Part shown: positions 33,919-44,253 of the stretch, piece by piece | Layout: each line of letters begins with the position of its first letter | How positions within the stretch are numbered: position 1 is the stretch's first letter | DNA from: UBA7672 sp041398245 | Lineage (GTDB): Bacteria; Pseudomonadota; Alphaproteobacteria; Caulobacterales; Hyphomonadaceae | Direction of reading: 5' to 3' | DNA length: 64,000 nucleotides | NCBI GenBank assembly: GCA_041398245.1 | Contig: JAWKVC010000010.1 | Span: 62,001-126,000 of the forward strand | Notes under the pieces: generated by a model | Database searches by the model: none | What the model saw: the letters and a program-made list of their open reading frames with translations, nothing else | What the model was told of the DNA's origin: nothing | Position numbers and translations under genes: made by a program

Positions 33919-35553
33919 TCAGGCTGCTTTTGTGTCCTGGGATGCGCACGTCCCCGCGCGATTTTCGAGGAGTTGCTCCAGCGTAAGGCTGCGGACCCGG
34001 GTGATTTCGCTCACCAGGTCGCGTTCGGCGATCGGCTTGGAAAGATAGCCGTCCATGCCCATCCCCAGATAGCGCTCCTTGTCGCCGGACATGGCGTCAG
34101 CGGTCAGCGCGATGACGGGAATGTTGGCCCACGGCTCGTTCGAGGCGCGGATCGCGGCGATGGTCTGCGTGCCGTCCATCACCGGCATGTGGACATCGAG
34201 ACAGACGACATCGAAGGTCTCGCGGCGCAGGGCCTCAAGCGCTTCCTTGCCATTGGTGGCTTCGACGATGCGCATGTTGAACGGGCGCAGGAAGAGCGAG
34301 GCGACCTGACGGTTGATCGGATGATCGTCCACCAGCAGCAGGCGCAGATTCTGGTTTCTGAGCTGCGAGCGCGCGTCGTCTTCGTTGACGGACATGCCCT
34401 CGCTGACGACGCGGTGTTTGGGCGCGGCTTCGCCAGCCAGGAATGAGAACGTGAATTCGGAACCGCGGCCGGTTTCCGATCTGACGGCAGCCTCTCCGCC
34501 CATCAGCTCGGCCAGCTTCCGGGTGATCGAAAGGCCGAGACCTGTGCCGCCGTATTTGCGCGAGGTTGAATCATCCGCCTGCGTGAAGGGCGTGAAGAGG
34601 CGGGCCATTGTCTCTTCGTCCATGCCGATGCCGGTGTCCGAGACGCGGATTTTGACAAGATGCTGGCCGTCGGCCTGTTTCCGCGCCGTGACGAAGACCT
34701 CGACGCGGCCTTCCCGTGTGAACTTGATCGCGTTGGAGATGAGGTTCGAGACGCACTGGCGCACGCGGACGGCGTCGAAGTTGAGGACCTGCGGCAGGTC
34801 GGCGTCCAGCGACAGGTAGAATTCGAGGCCGGCTTCTTCCGCCTTCGGTTTCCACAGACGATGCAGGCGGCGCAGGGTGTGGGTCAGGTCGGTGTCGGCG
34901 TTCACGATCGCGATCTTGCCCGCTTCGATCTTCGACAGATCAAGTACGTCGTTGAGCAGCGCCATCAGGTTGCGGCCGGAATCCAGGATGGTGGAAACCT
35001 GCTCGCGTTGTTCGGGCGAGAGATTTCCCATCTCCAGCACCTGCGCCATGCCGAGAATGCCGTTCAGCGGCGTGCGGATCTCGTGGCTCATGTTGGCGAG
35101 GAAAGCTGACTTGGCGTTGGAGGCGGCGATCGCGGCGGCTTGGGCCTTCTTCAATTCCTTCTCGCGCTGGCGCAGTTCAGTCACGTCAACCGAGATCGCA
35201 ACCTTCCGCCCATCAGACATCGGGCGATAGGTGATCTGCACGATGCGGCCATCGGGCGTGCGCTGTTCGTAGGTGTGACCGTTTTCCGTGAAGGCGCTGT
35301 ACTTCTCGACCTGACTGGCGACGTCCTCATCCGAGATGTCGGGCATGACCGCGCGGACGTTGTACTCCAGCGCTTCGGCATAGGTCCGCGCGCCGCGCGC
35401 GAAAGCTTCATAGAGATGGGGAAAGCGTTTCTCGGAAGCGGCGTTGTGCAGGATGGGCACGCCGTTCTCATCGAAGATGGAGATGCCGTCCGGAAGGTTC
35501 TCGATCGCTTCAAGAAAAACCGGATCGACGTTCGTCATCGTCGTTGGCGACAT
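33919..35553 (-). CDS. PAS-containing hybrid histidine kinase
   Basis: 544 residues; an internal ATG five codons later is an alternative start. Order: PAS domain (~8-125, FLEAIENLPDGISIFDENGVPI), coiled linker, HisKA with His157 (LANMSHEIRTPLNGILG), HATPase_c (GIGMDEETMARLFTPFTQAD, GGTGLGLSITRKLAE), and a C-terminal receiver domain (LLVDDHPINRQVA, CLDVHMPVMDG, ALTAD, LSKPIAERDL). No membrane segment is seen, so it is a cytosolic sensor. No dedicated phosphotransfer partner is adjacent. A strong hairpin lies in its 5' leader (35575-35601). Confidence 0.93.
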   Translation of the reverse strand: MSPTTMTNVDPVFLEAIENLPDGISIFDENGVPILHNAASEKRFPHLYEAFARGARTYAEALEYNVRAVMPDISDEDVASQVEKYSAFTENGHTYEQRTPDGRIVQITYRPMSDGRKVAISVDVTELRQREKELKKAQAAAIAASNAKSAFLANMSHEIRTPLNGILGMAQVLEMGNLSPEQREQVSTILDSGRNLMALLNDVLDLSKIEAGKIAIVNADTDLTHTLRRLHRLWKPKAEEAGLEFYLSLDADLPQVLNFDAVRVRQCVSNLISNAIKFTREGRVEVFVTARKQADGQHLVKIRVSDTGIGMDEETMARLFTPFTQADDSTSRKYGGTGLGLSITRKLAELMGGEAAVRSETGRGSEFTFSFLAGEAAPKHRVVSEGMSVNEDDARSQLRNQNLRLLLVDDHPINRQVASLFLRPFNMRIVEATNGKEALEALRRETFDVVCLDVHMPVMDGTQTIAAIRASNEPWANIPVIALTADAMSGDKERYLGMGMDGYLSKPIAERDLVSEITRVRSLTLEQLLENRAGTCASQDTKAA

Positions 35554-35574
35554 GATCGGTACTGCCTCTCGTTC

Positions 35575-35609
35575 CCCGCGCCAGCCTTTTGCTGGCGCGG
35601 GACGCGTCC
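35575..35609 (-). promoter_or_regulatory. Stable hairpin in the hybrid-kinase leader
   Basis: CCCGCGCCAGC (35575-35585) and GCTGGCGCGGG (35591-35601) form a perfect 11-bp stem with a 5-base loop, 22 bases upstream of the start codon on the minus strand. A perfect 10-bp palindrome GGACGCGTCC (35600-35609) abuts it. No T-run follows, so a terminator is unlikely. It could influence translation or mark a protein site. Confidence 0.4.
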
Positions 35610-35818
35610 GGTCCCGCTATTCGCCGCTGTCATCCCCTGAGGGCAGAAGCGGCGCCGCGAGTGCAGCGCGTCTCCCTGCGACAGTTCGTACCCTGTTATC
35701 CCTAAGAAACACTGAGTCAGGCGTGGTTGTTGGTTAACAGAACGGCCCCCGACTTAAGGAAAGGGCGCGAGCGGCCTGTCTTCCCTCGGGATTGCCTATG
35801 TTGAGCCTGTGAAGGACT

Positions 35819-35892
35819 TGGAGCGGGTAGAGGGAATCGAACCCTCGTATTCAGCTTGGAAGGCTGCTGCTCTACCATTGAGCTATACCCGC
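35819..35892 (-). tRNA. tRNA-Gly (anticodon TCC)
   Basis: On the minus strand the cloverleaf is complete. The acceptor arm is GCGGGTA / TACCCGC, the D-arm GCTC...GAGC with loop AATGGTA, the anticodon loop CTTCCAA (anticodon TCC) on a GCAGC/GCTGA stem, and the T-arm AGGGTTCGATTCCCT. The discriminator base is T and CCA is encoded (35821-35819). It is 74 nt including CCA. It reads GGA and probably GGG codons. Confidence 0.97.
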
Positions 35893-35976
35893 AGAGCCGG
35901 ACATGCAGCTAGCAAGTGCGGCGCTTCCACTCAAGAGGCCACCGAAGGGGCGGGCGCCGGAATTGGGAGGTGAGGA

Positions 35977-36429
35977 TCAGTCCTCGCCCGGTTCGGCGAT
36001 CGTATAGCCGCAGATCGGCAGGCCGTTGAGGTCGGTGACCCGCTCGACATGCACGCGCAGGTTCTGCGGATCGACATCAGGCCCGAAAGCCCGCATCTGG
36101 GCCAGAATCTTGCGGCGGTAGTCCGCGGCGATCCGCTTGCGTTCCTTGTCGGTGAGGGCGCGGCGGCGCGAAATGTCGGGCCGTTTCGGCCGCACGTTCC
36201 GCTCACGGTCACGCAGGTGGCGGCGGTAGTCCGCCACCGTTTCTTCCAGCTCGCTGATGCCGAATTTCAGCACCTCGATTCGCTGGCGCATGGCGGCCAG
36301 TTCCCGGTTCTTTTCGCGATAGGCCACCGTGCCGCGGCGCGCGGGCGCTTCCTCGAGACGTTGCATCTCGATGGCGAGCTGCCGCAGCTCGGCTTTCCGG
36401 TTTTCGAGGTCGCGTTCGATCGGGCCCAT
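35977..36429 (-). CDS. Coiled-coil protein of unknown function
   Basis: 150 residues from the ATG at 36429; a GTG three codons upstream is possible. The first ~85 residues are charged coiled coil (ERDLENRKAELRQLAIEMQRLEE, ELAAMRQRIEVLKFGISELEETV). A basic segment (RERNVRPKRPDISRRRALTDKERKRIAADYRRKILAQM) follows. The last 40 residues form a small strand-rich end (VHVERVTDLNGLPICGYTIAEPGED). No known domain is recognised. It lies between tRNA-Gly and the uracil-DNA glycosylase gene on the same strand. Confidence 0.7.
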   Translation of the reverse strand: MGPIERDLENRKAELRQLAIEMQRLEEAPARRGTVAYREKNRELAAMRQRIEVLKFGISELEETVADYRRHLRDRERNVRPKRPDISRRRALTDKERKRIAADYRRKILAQMRAFGPDVDPQNLRVHVERVTDLNGLPICGYTIAEPGED

Positions 36430-36470
36430 GTCCACCACTCTATCTCAAAGAGAGAGATGGCAAAGCCTGT

Positions 36471-37136
36471 TCAGGCATCAAGGTCCTGTCGCATCGCCGC
36501 GAACACGGAATGAAACATTTCCGTCGTCAGCCGGCCCGTATTCGTGTTGTAGCGGCTGCAATGATAGCTGTCGTACAGCACGAGCGGACCGCGCGGTCCG
36601 CCGAGCAGATGACGGCGGCCGTGCCCGAAAACAGCGCTCGCAGGCTTGGCGTTGAGCGCGCGGACGGTGCTGTCGTGCGCGATGCGGCCGAGGGCCAGGA
36701 CCACCTTGAGTCGCGGCATCTGGGCGATCCGGCTGATCAGGAACTGTCGGCATGTGACGATCTCTGCGCCGGTCGGCTTGTTCTCTGGCGGAACGCAGCG
36801 AACCGCATTGGTGATCATGGCGTCCTGCAGCGAAACGCCGTCATCCGGGCGCGCCTGATAGGTTCCCGCAGAGAGGCCAAATGCGGACAGCGTCGAATAG
36901 AGCAGGTCGCCGGCATAATCGCCGGTAAAGGGCCGGCCAGTCCGGTTTGCCCCCTGAAGCCCCGGCGCCAGGCCGACGATAAGCAGCCGCCCCGACGCGT
37001 CCCCGAATGAGGGCACGGGCGCGTTGAACCAGTCGGGATGCGCCACGCGATTGGCGGCGATGAAGCCGGCCAGCCGGGGGCAGAGGGCGCAGTCGAGCGG
37101 CGCTTCGGCGGGCGCTGCAACTGTCACCTTTGGCAT
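36471..37136 (-). CDS. Family 5 (UdgB-type) uracil-DNA glycosylase
   Basis: 221 residues from the ATG at 37136, preceded by GGGAGG. Iron-sulfur ligands are visible in CALCPRL near the N-terminus and in the NAVRCVPPENKPTGAEIVTC segment. Motif 1, GLAPGLQGANRTGRPFTGD, is that of type 5 (UdgB) enzymes, which lack the catalytic Asp/Asn of other families. Motif 2 reads SYHCSRYNTNTGRLT. It removes uracil and other deaminated bases from DNA. It is divergent from rpoZ. Confidence 0.92.
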   Translation of the reverse strand: MPKVTVAAPAEAPLDCALCPRLAGFIAANRVAHPDWFNAPVPSFGDASGRLLIVGLAPGLQGANRTGRPFTGDYAGDLLYSTLSAFGLSAGTYQARPDDGVSLQDAMITNAVRCVPPENKPTGAEIVTCRQFLISRIAQMPRLKVVLALGRIAHDSTVRALNAKPASAVFGHGRRHLLGGPRGPLVLYDSYHCSRYNTNTGRLTTEMFHSVFAAMRQDLDA

Positions 37137-37205
37137 CCGACCTCCCGGGGGCGCGCGGCCGGTTTGCCGGCCCGCCTCTTCCTGCACTGGCCTCCGGAGC
37201 CGGTC

Positions 37206-37250
37206 AAATGCCAGCAAAAGCCCCAAAACACTGGAAAAATCGCCGTGAAA
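37206..37250 (+). promoter_or_regulatory. Phased A-tracts upstream of rpoZ
   Basis: A-runs at 37206-37208, 37216-37219, 37225-37228, 37235-37239 and 37248-37250 have centres about 9-12 bases apart (mean 10.5), all on the plus strand. They lie 60-105 bases before the rpoZ start in the rpoZ/UDG divergent region. This could be a bent-DNA or UP-like element. Confidence 0.4.
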
Positions 37251-37311
37251 GCCTATGTTGCACACGCGAACCCTTTCCTGTAGGGAGGGCGGTTCCCAAA
37301 GGAGTGTCGCT

Positions 37312-37662
37312 ATGGCCCGCGTGACGGTTGAAGACTGCGTGGAAAAGGTTCCGAACCGGTTCCAGCTGGTGCTTCTGGCTGCGCATCGCGCCCGCGTGAT
37401 CCGCCAGGGCGCCCCGATCACGATTGATCGTGACAACGACAAGGATCCTGTCGTGGCGCTGCGTGAGATCGCCGACGAGACGGTCGATCTCGAGACCATC
37501 CGCGACAGCCTGGTTGCCGACCTCCAGGAAGTCCGCCCCGGCGAGGAAGCCGAGAAGGAAGCGGACCGCCGCGCCCTCGCTGCTGCGCCCGCTTCTTCCG
37601 AGGAAGAGGTTCTCAAGGCCTATCAGGTCGAGCTGGAGTCGGCGCGCGAAGAGCGCTTCTAA
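37312..37662 (+). CDS. rpoZ: DNA-directed RNA polymerase omega subunit
   Basis: 116 residues from the ATG at 37312, with AAAGGAG upstream. The omega signature is VEDCVEKVPNRFQLVLLAAHRARVI and KDPVVALREIADETV. The acidic C-terminal extension is usual in alphaproteobacteria. Omega helps assemble RNA polymerase and contributes to the ppGpp site. The next gene is the ppGpp synthetase/hydrolase, starting 12 bases later, a widely conserved pairing. Confidence 0.97.
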   Translation: MARVTVEDCVEKVPNRFQLVLLAAHRARVIRQGAPITIDRDNDKDPVVALREIADETVDLETIRDSLVADLQEVRPGEEAEKEADRRALAAAPASSEEEVLKAYQVELESAREERF

Positions 37663-37674
37663 GAGGCGAGCCGT

Positions 37675-39912
<2,238 letters not shown>

Positions 39913-40001
39913 CCATGCGCCGGATCGCTGGACTGCTTTGGCCGGGCGTCGCAACACCCGCGCCTCGTGCCGATTGAGCCTCGCGCAGAAGGGTTGTAGG
40001 G

Positions 40002-40019
40002 CTCGCTGAACTTAGCGAG
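40002..40019 (+). promoter_or_regulatory. Small hairpin just upstream of pyrE
   Basis: CTCGCT (40002-40007) pairs with AGCGAG (40014-40019) across a 6-base loop, 16 bases before the pyrE start. It is short and has no T-run. It might affect ribosome access. The rest of the 123-base spoT-pyrE gap contains only a doubtful 20-codon ORF (39915-39977). Confidence 0.25.
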
Positions 40020-40035
40020 GCCGGCCGGGACAGAG

Positions 40036-40620
40036 ATGAATACGCAAGACGTTCTCGACGAATTCAAAAAGGTTGGGGCCCTGCTGGAGGGCCATTTCAT
40101 CCTGTCGTCCGGGCGGCGCAGCCCGGTTTTCCTCCAGAAAGCGCTGGTCTTTTCGCATCCGAAGACGACGGAGCGGCTGTGCGCGGCGCTGGCGCGCAAG
40201 CTTGAAGCCGAGTTCGGCAAGATCGACGTTGTTGTGGGTCCTGCGGTTGGCGGCCTGATCCCGGGCTATGAAACCGCGCGGGCGCTCGGCTGCCGCTCCA
40301 TCTATACTGAACGCGAAGGCGGCGTGATGAGCCTGCGACGCGGCTTTACGGTATCGCCGGAAGACCACGTGATTATTGTCGAGGATATCGTCACCACCGG
40401 CATTTCGATGCGCGAGACGCTGGCGGCGATGCAGGCGGCGGGTGCGAACGTAGTCGGCGCGGCATGCGTGGTGGATCGCGCGAACGGCAAGGCGGATGTG
40501 GGCGGGCTGAAGCTCGTCTCGCTCGCGGCCGTCGATTTCCCGGACTACGACGCCAATGATCTGCCGCCCGAACTGGCGGCGCTTCCGGCGGTGAAGCCCG
40601 GCAGCCGGGGTCTCAAATGA
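40036..40620 (+). CDS. pyrE: Orotate phosphoribosyltransferase
   Basis: 194 residues. The PRPP-binding motif is VIIVEDIVTTGISMRET. The N-terminal HFILSSGRRSPVFLQKALVF and the flexible-loop region YTEREGGVMSLRRGF fit OPRTase. It converts orotate and PRPP to OMP in pyrimidine synthesis. It is first in a five-gene run in which every gene overlaps the next by four bases. Confidence 0.96.
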   Translation: MNTQDVLDEFKKVGALLEGHFILSSGRRSPVFLQKALVFSHPKTTERLCAALARKLEAEFGKIDVVVGPAVGGLIPGYETARALGCRSIYTEREGGVMSLRRGFTVSPEDHVIIVEDIVTTGISMRETLAAMQAAGANVVGAACVVDRANGKADVGGLKLVSLAAVDFPDYDANDLPPELAALPAVKPGSRGLK

Positions 40621-41363
40621 CGGTTCCGCGCGCGCGCCTTGGCGTCAACATCGATCACGTTGCGACGATCCGCAACGCGCGCGGTGGCGTGCATCCGGAC
40701 CCCGCCAAGGCGGCGGCAATCGCGCAGGCTGCAGGCGCCGATGGCATCACCATCCACCTGCGCGAGGATCGCCGGCATATCCGTGACGCGGATCTTGCCG
40801 CCGTGCGCGGCGCTGTCGATCTGCCGATCAACCTCGAGATGGCCACGACGGAAGAGATGCTGGCCATCGCGCTGGAGTTCAAACCGCACGCCGCCTGTCT
40901 CGTACCTGAGCGTCGGGAGGAGCGTACGACCGAAGGCGGCCTCGATGTCGCGCGCCTGCACAATCAGGTCGCGCCGTATGTCGCGAGGCTGCGCGACGCT
41001 GGCATCCGCGTTTCGCTGTTCATTGAACCCAGCATCGTTCAGGTCGCTGTGGCGGAAGCGATCGGCGCGCCGGTCGTGGAGCTGCACACCGGCAAGTATG
41101 TCGAGCTGGTCTTCGCGGGCGACTCGTCTGGGGCTGCGGAGGAGCTGGTTCGCCTGCGTCAGGCAGCGATTCATGGTCATGAGCGCGGCATCGAAATCCA
41201 CGCTGGACATGGTCTCACCTACGACACCGTTCGGCCTGTCGCCGCCATCCCTGAGGTCCGCGAACTGAACATCGGCCATTTCATCATGGGCGAAGCCCTG
41301 TTCGTCGGGCTGGAAGCGGCGGTCAAACGCATGCGTCAGGAAATCGACGAGGCGCGCGCGTGA
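40617..41363 (+). CDS. pdxJ: Pyridoxine 5'-phosphate synthase
   Basis: 248 residues, the standard length. It condenses 1-deoxyxylulose 5-phosphate with 3-amino-1-hydroxyacetone 1-phosphate to form pyridoxine 5'-phosphate. Conserved segments: LGVNIDHVATIRNARG at the N-terminus, HLREDRRHI, VCLVPE-like ACLVPERREERTTEGG, FIEPS, and ELNIGHFIMGEALFVGL. It overlaps pyrE (ATGA) and acpS (GTGA). Confidence 0.97.
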   Translation: MTVPRARLGVNIDHVATIRNARGGVHPDPAKAAAIAQAAGADGITIHLREDRRHIRDADLAAVRGAVDLPINLEMATTEEMLAIALEFKPHAACLVPERREERTTEGGLDVARLHNQVAPYVARLRDAGIRVSLFIEPSIVQVAVAEAIGAPVVELHTGKYVELVFAGDSSGAAEELVRLRQAAIHGHERGIEIHAGHGLTYDTVRPVAAIPEVRELNIGHFIMGEALFVGLEAAVKRMRQEIDEARA

Positions 41364-41770
41364 TCGTCGGCATCGGCCAGGACATGTGCGACATCCGGCG
41401 GATTGAAAAGTCGCTTGCCGAATTCGGCGACAAGTTCACACGACGTGTTTTCACAGACGTCGAGCGTGCGCTTGCGGATCGCCGGCGCCAGCGCGCCGCG
41501 ACATACGCCAAGCGGTTTGCCGCCAAGGAAGCTTGCGCCAAGGCGCTGGGTACAGGCGTGCCGCGGCGTGGCGTGCACTGGCAGCACATGGGCGTCATCA
41601 ACCTGCCGACCGGCAAGCCGACGTTCGCACTGACTGGCGGCGCGGCAGAGCGTCTGGCGAAGCTGACGCCGCCGGGCATGACCTGCTTCATCCACCTCAC
41701 GATCACCGATGAATATCCCTACGCGCAGGCGCAGGTGATCATCGAGGCCCTGCCGGCGGCTGTGGCGTGA
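41360..41770 (+). CDS. acpS: Holo-[acyl-carrier-protein] synthase
   Basis: 136 residues from a GTG. The AcpS motifs are GIGQDMCDIRRIE (metal Asp) and FAAKEACAKALGTG (catalytic/metal Glu). It transfers 4'-phosphopantetheine from CoA to ACP. In many alphaproteobacteria a lepB signal-peptidase gene follows acpS; here rnc follows directly, overlapping by four bases. Confidence 0.96.
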   Translation: MIVGIGQDMCDIRRIEKSLAEFGDKFTRRVFTDVERALADRRRQRAATYAKRFAAKEACAKALGTGVPRRGVHWQHMGVINLPTGKPTFALTGGAAERLAKLTPPGMTCFIHLTITDEYPYAQAQVIIEALPAAVA

Positions 41771-42531
41771 CCCGGCCGAATTCCAGCCACACCGGAAAGC
41801 GCCGCAAGAACCGCGTGCGGGGCGAAGGCGCTCCGGCGCTCAGCGCGGAGCAACGCGCGGCCTGTGAAGAGGCGATCGGCTATCGCTTCAAGGACGAAAA
41901 GCTGCTCAGCCGGGCGATGACCCACCGCAGCGCGGCCCAGGGCAAGGCCGCCGAGTGGAGCAATGAGCGCCTCGAATTCCTGGGTGATCGCGTTCTTGGG
42001 TTGGTGATTGTCGAGGCGCTGATGCTTCGCCATCCAAACACGCGCGAAGGCGAGCTGGCGCCGCGCCTCAACGCCATTGTGAGCCGTGAGGCGTGTGCGG
42101 TTGTCGGCGCGGCGCTGGGGCTGGGCGATTATCTGATCATCGACAAATCTGAACGCTCCAACGGCGGACCAGCAAAGCCGTCGCTGCTAGCCAATGCGTC
42201 GGAAGCTGTTCTCGGCGCCATCTATCTTGATGGCGGTCTGAAGCAGGCCGAGAAGTTCGTGCTGCGCCATTGGGGCGACCTGCTCAAGGCGAACAGCGAG
42301 GCGCCGCGCGATCCCAAGTCCGCTCTGCAGGAGTGGGCGCAGGGCGAAGGGCTGGCGACGCCGTCCTATCGTCACGACGGTCGCACCGGTCCCGATCATG
42401 CGCCTGTGTTCACCGCAACAGTGCTGGTGACTGGCCACGAACCGGTTTCCGCCAGCGGCCCGTCCAAACAGCAGGCCGAGCGCGAAGCCGCACGCCTGAT
42501 GCTGGCTACAATTCCCGGAGCCGCCGAATGA
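41767..42531 (+). CDS. rnc: Ribonuclease III
   Basis: 254 residues from a GTG overlapping the acpS stop. The RNase III signature is NERLEFLGDRVLGLVIVEAL, with the second catalytic acidic cluster in ANASEAVLGAIYLDGG. A C-terminal double-stranded RNA-binding domain (about 180-250) ends in GPSKQQAEREAARLML. It processes rRNA precursors and structured RNAs. It is coupled to era (ATGA). Confidence 0.97.
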   Translation: MTRPNSSHTGKRRKNRVRGEGAPALSAEQRAACEEAIGYRFKDEKLLSRAMTHRSAAQGKAAEWSNERLEFLGDRVLGLVIVEALMLRHPNTREGELAPRLNAIVSREACAVVGAALGLGDYLIIDKSERSNGGPAKPSLLANASEAVLGAIYLDGGLKQAEKFVLRHWGDLLKANSEAPRDPKSALQEWAQGEGLATPSYRHDGRTGPDHAPVFTATVLVTGHEPVSASGPSKQQAEREAARLMLATIPGAAE

Positions 42532-43436
42532 GCGACACACGCGCAGGTTTCGTCGCCATCATCGGCGCGCCCAATGCCGGCAAGTCGACGTTGGTCAATC
42601 GCCTCGTCGGATCGAAGGTGTCGATCGTCACCCACAAGGTGCAGACGACGCGCTTTCCGATCCGGGGCGTCATGATGCACGACGACGCCCAGGTTATTCT
42701 GGTCGATACGCCCGGCATCTTTTCTCCGAAGCGCAGGCTGGACCGCGCCATGGTCAAGTCGGCGTGGGAGGGGGCAGGCGACGCCGACGCCATCGTGCAC
42801 CTGATCGACGCGCGGCATTGGGCCGGGCAAGGCGACAAGGCCGAGGACGAAGCGATCATTGGCCGCCTCAAGGAGCTGGGCGCCAAAGTCATTCTGGCGC
42901 TCAACAAGATTGATCTGGTCGAGCGGTCAGCGTTGCTGGGCGCCGCGCAGCAATTATTCGATACGGGCGTCTATTCGGACGTGGTCATGATCTCAGGGCT
43001 GACGGGAGATGGCGTCGGGCAACTCGCGGACTTGCTGGCAGCGCGCATGCCAGAAGGCCCTTATCTGTTTCCCGAGGATCAGTCGGCCGACATTCCGGTT
43101 CGCATGCTGGCCGCCGAAGTGACGCGCGAAAAACTGATGCTGCGCCTTCATCAGGAAATTCCCTATCAACTCACCGTCGAGACGGAGACCTGGGAGGCGC
43201 GCGGCAAGGGCGGCGTGAAAGTCGAACAGGTGATCCACGTTGCGCGCGAAGGCCATCGCAGCATCGTGCTGGGCAAGGGCGGGCAGACCATCAAGGATGT
43301 CGGAACAGCGGCGCGCAAGGAGCTATCCGAGATTCTTGGCAAACCGGTTCACCTGTTCCTGCGTGTGAAGGTCTCGGAACGCTGGCAGGACAATCGCGAG
43401 CGGTATTCCGCGATCGGCCTCGACTTCGACGTTTAA
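42528..43436 (+). CDS. era: GTPase Era
   Basis: 302 residues from the ATG at 42528; the longer upstream frame overlaps rnc and is not real. G motifs: GAPNAGKST (G1), a switch region with QTTRFPIRG, DTPG (G3) and NKID (G4). A C-terminal KH domain follows (REGHRSIVLGKGGQTIKDVGTAARKELSE). Era assists 30S subunit maturation by binding the 3' end of 16S rRNA. It is last in the pyrE-era run; recO, often next, is not here. Confidence 0.97.
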   Translation: MSDTRAGFVAIIGAPNAGKSTLVNRLVGSKVSIVTHKVQTTRFPIRGVMMHDDAQVILVDTPGIFSPKRRLDRAMVKSAWEGAGDADAIVHLIDARHWAGQGDKAEDEAIIGRLKELGAKVILALNKIDLVERSALLGAAQQLFDTGVYSDVVMISGLTGDGVGQLADLLAARMPEGPYLFPEDQSADIPVRMLAAEVTREKLMLRLHQEIPYQLTVETETWEARGKGGVKVEQVIHVAREGHRSIVLGKGGQTIKDVGTAARKELSEILGKPVHLFLRVKVSERWQDNRERYSAIGLDFDV

Positions 43437-43537
43437 CGAGACCTTTCCGGCCATCCTGAAATTCGGCGCCTGCCAGACAATTGCCCTTAGCGCGTTCAGG
43501 TTAAGCCTGATGCGCGGCGCGCCTTTGGGGGCAAACG

Positions 43538-43930
43538 ATGCAGGAGTCACGAAACGGGTTCGGCGGAGGGCGGCAGCAGCAAAGCCGCATCGCCAACCTG
43601 CGTGCGCAGGTGCAGTCAAACGCCCAGCTCGGCAAGCCCCCTAAGCCACGCAAGAGCGTACAGCGCGACTCGGACGAGGAACGTGCGGTGAAGGCTGAAC
43701 GCCAGGCGATGGCTCAGCATTCCACATCGCTTCTTGGCGGTGGTAAATCGAAGAAGTCCTACAAGCGTCCCGGCGAGCGAGAGGAAAAGAAGGGCGGCGG
43801 CCTGGTGTGGCAGCTGCTTCTCGTCGTCATTGTCGCCGGTGGTGTCGCTTACGCGCTTGATCCGACGATCGTGCCGGCGGACTGGATTGACCAGGCCCGC
43901 ACGTTCATCGGCCAGTATGTGAAGACTTAG
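43538..43930 (+). CDS. Small single-pass membrane protein of unknown function
   Basis: 130 residues. The first ~85 residues are basic, Gln/Lys-rich and probably disordered (GGGRQQQSRIANLRAQVQ; KKSYKRPGEREEKKGGG). One membrane segment follows at about 89-108 (LVWQLLLVVIVAGGVAYAL), with a short tail outside. No family is recognised. It is 5 bases before the excalibur-domain gene, so the two are probably cotranscribed. Confidence 0.7.
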   Translation: MQESRNGFGGGRQQQSRIANLRAQVQSNAQLGKPPKPRKSVQRDSDEERAVKAERQAMAQHSTSLLGGGKSKKSYKRPGEREEKKGGGLVWQLLLVVIVAGGVAYALDPTIVPADWIDQARTFIGQYVKT

Positions 43931-43935
43931 CGGCG

Positions 43936-44241
43936 ATGCGCCGCCGCGGACGCGCCGACATGAGAAAATGGCTGCGCGATGTGCGTGGCGGCCTTGGTCT
44001 CATGACCCTGGGCGCAGGCCTCGGCGCCAGTGCGTTCATCCTGTTTGACAGCTTCCAGTCGCCGGAGAAGCCTGTGGCCATCGAAGGCTTCAGTCTGCGC
44101 GAGCCCTATTATCGTTCATGCCGGGATGCATTCCAGAACGGTCGCGCGAACATTCGCGCGGGCGAGCCGGGTTACCGGCCAGAACTCGACGCGGATGGCG
44201 ACGGTCTCGCCTGCGAGCCCTATCTGCCGCTCCGGCGCTGA
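43936..44241 (+). CDS. Membrane-anchored excalibur-domain protein
   Basis: 101 residues. A membrane anchor lies at about 19-41 (GGLGLMTLGAGLGASAFILFDSF). The C-terminus is an excalibur domain: cysteine in YYRSCRDAF, then DADGDGLACEPY, the Asp-rich putative calcium-binding motif with its second cysteine. The two cysteines probably pair outside the inner membrane. The role is unknown. It converges on the sulfotransferase-like gene. Confidence 0.82.
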   Translation: MRRRGRADMRKWLRDVRGGLGLMTLGAGLGASAFILFDSFQSPEKPVAIEGFSLREPYYRSCRDAFQNGRANIRAGEPGYRPELDADGDGLACEPYLPLRR

Positions 44242-44253
44242 ACGCCGGCCGCG

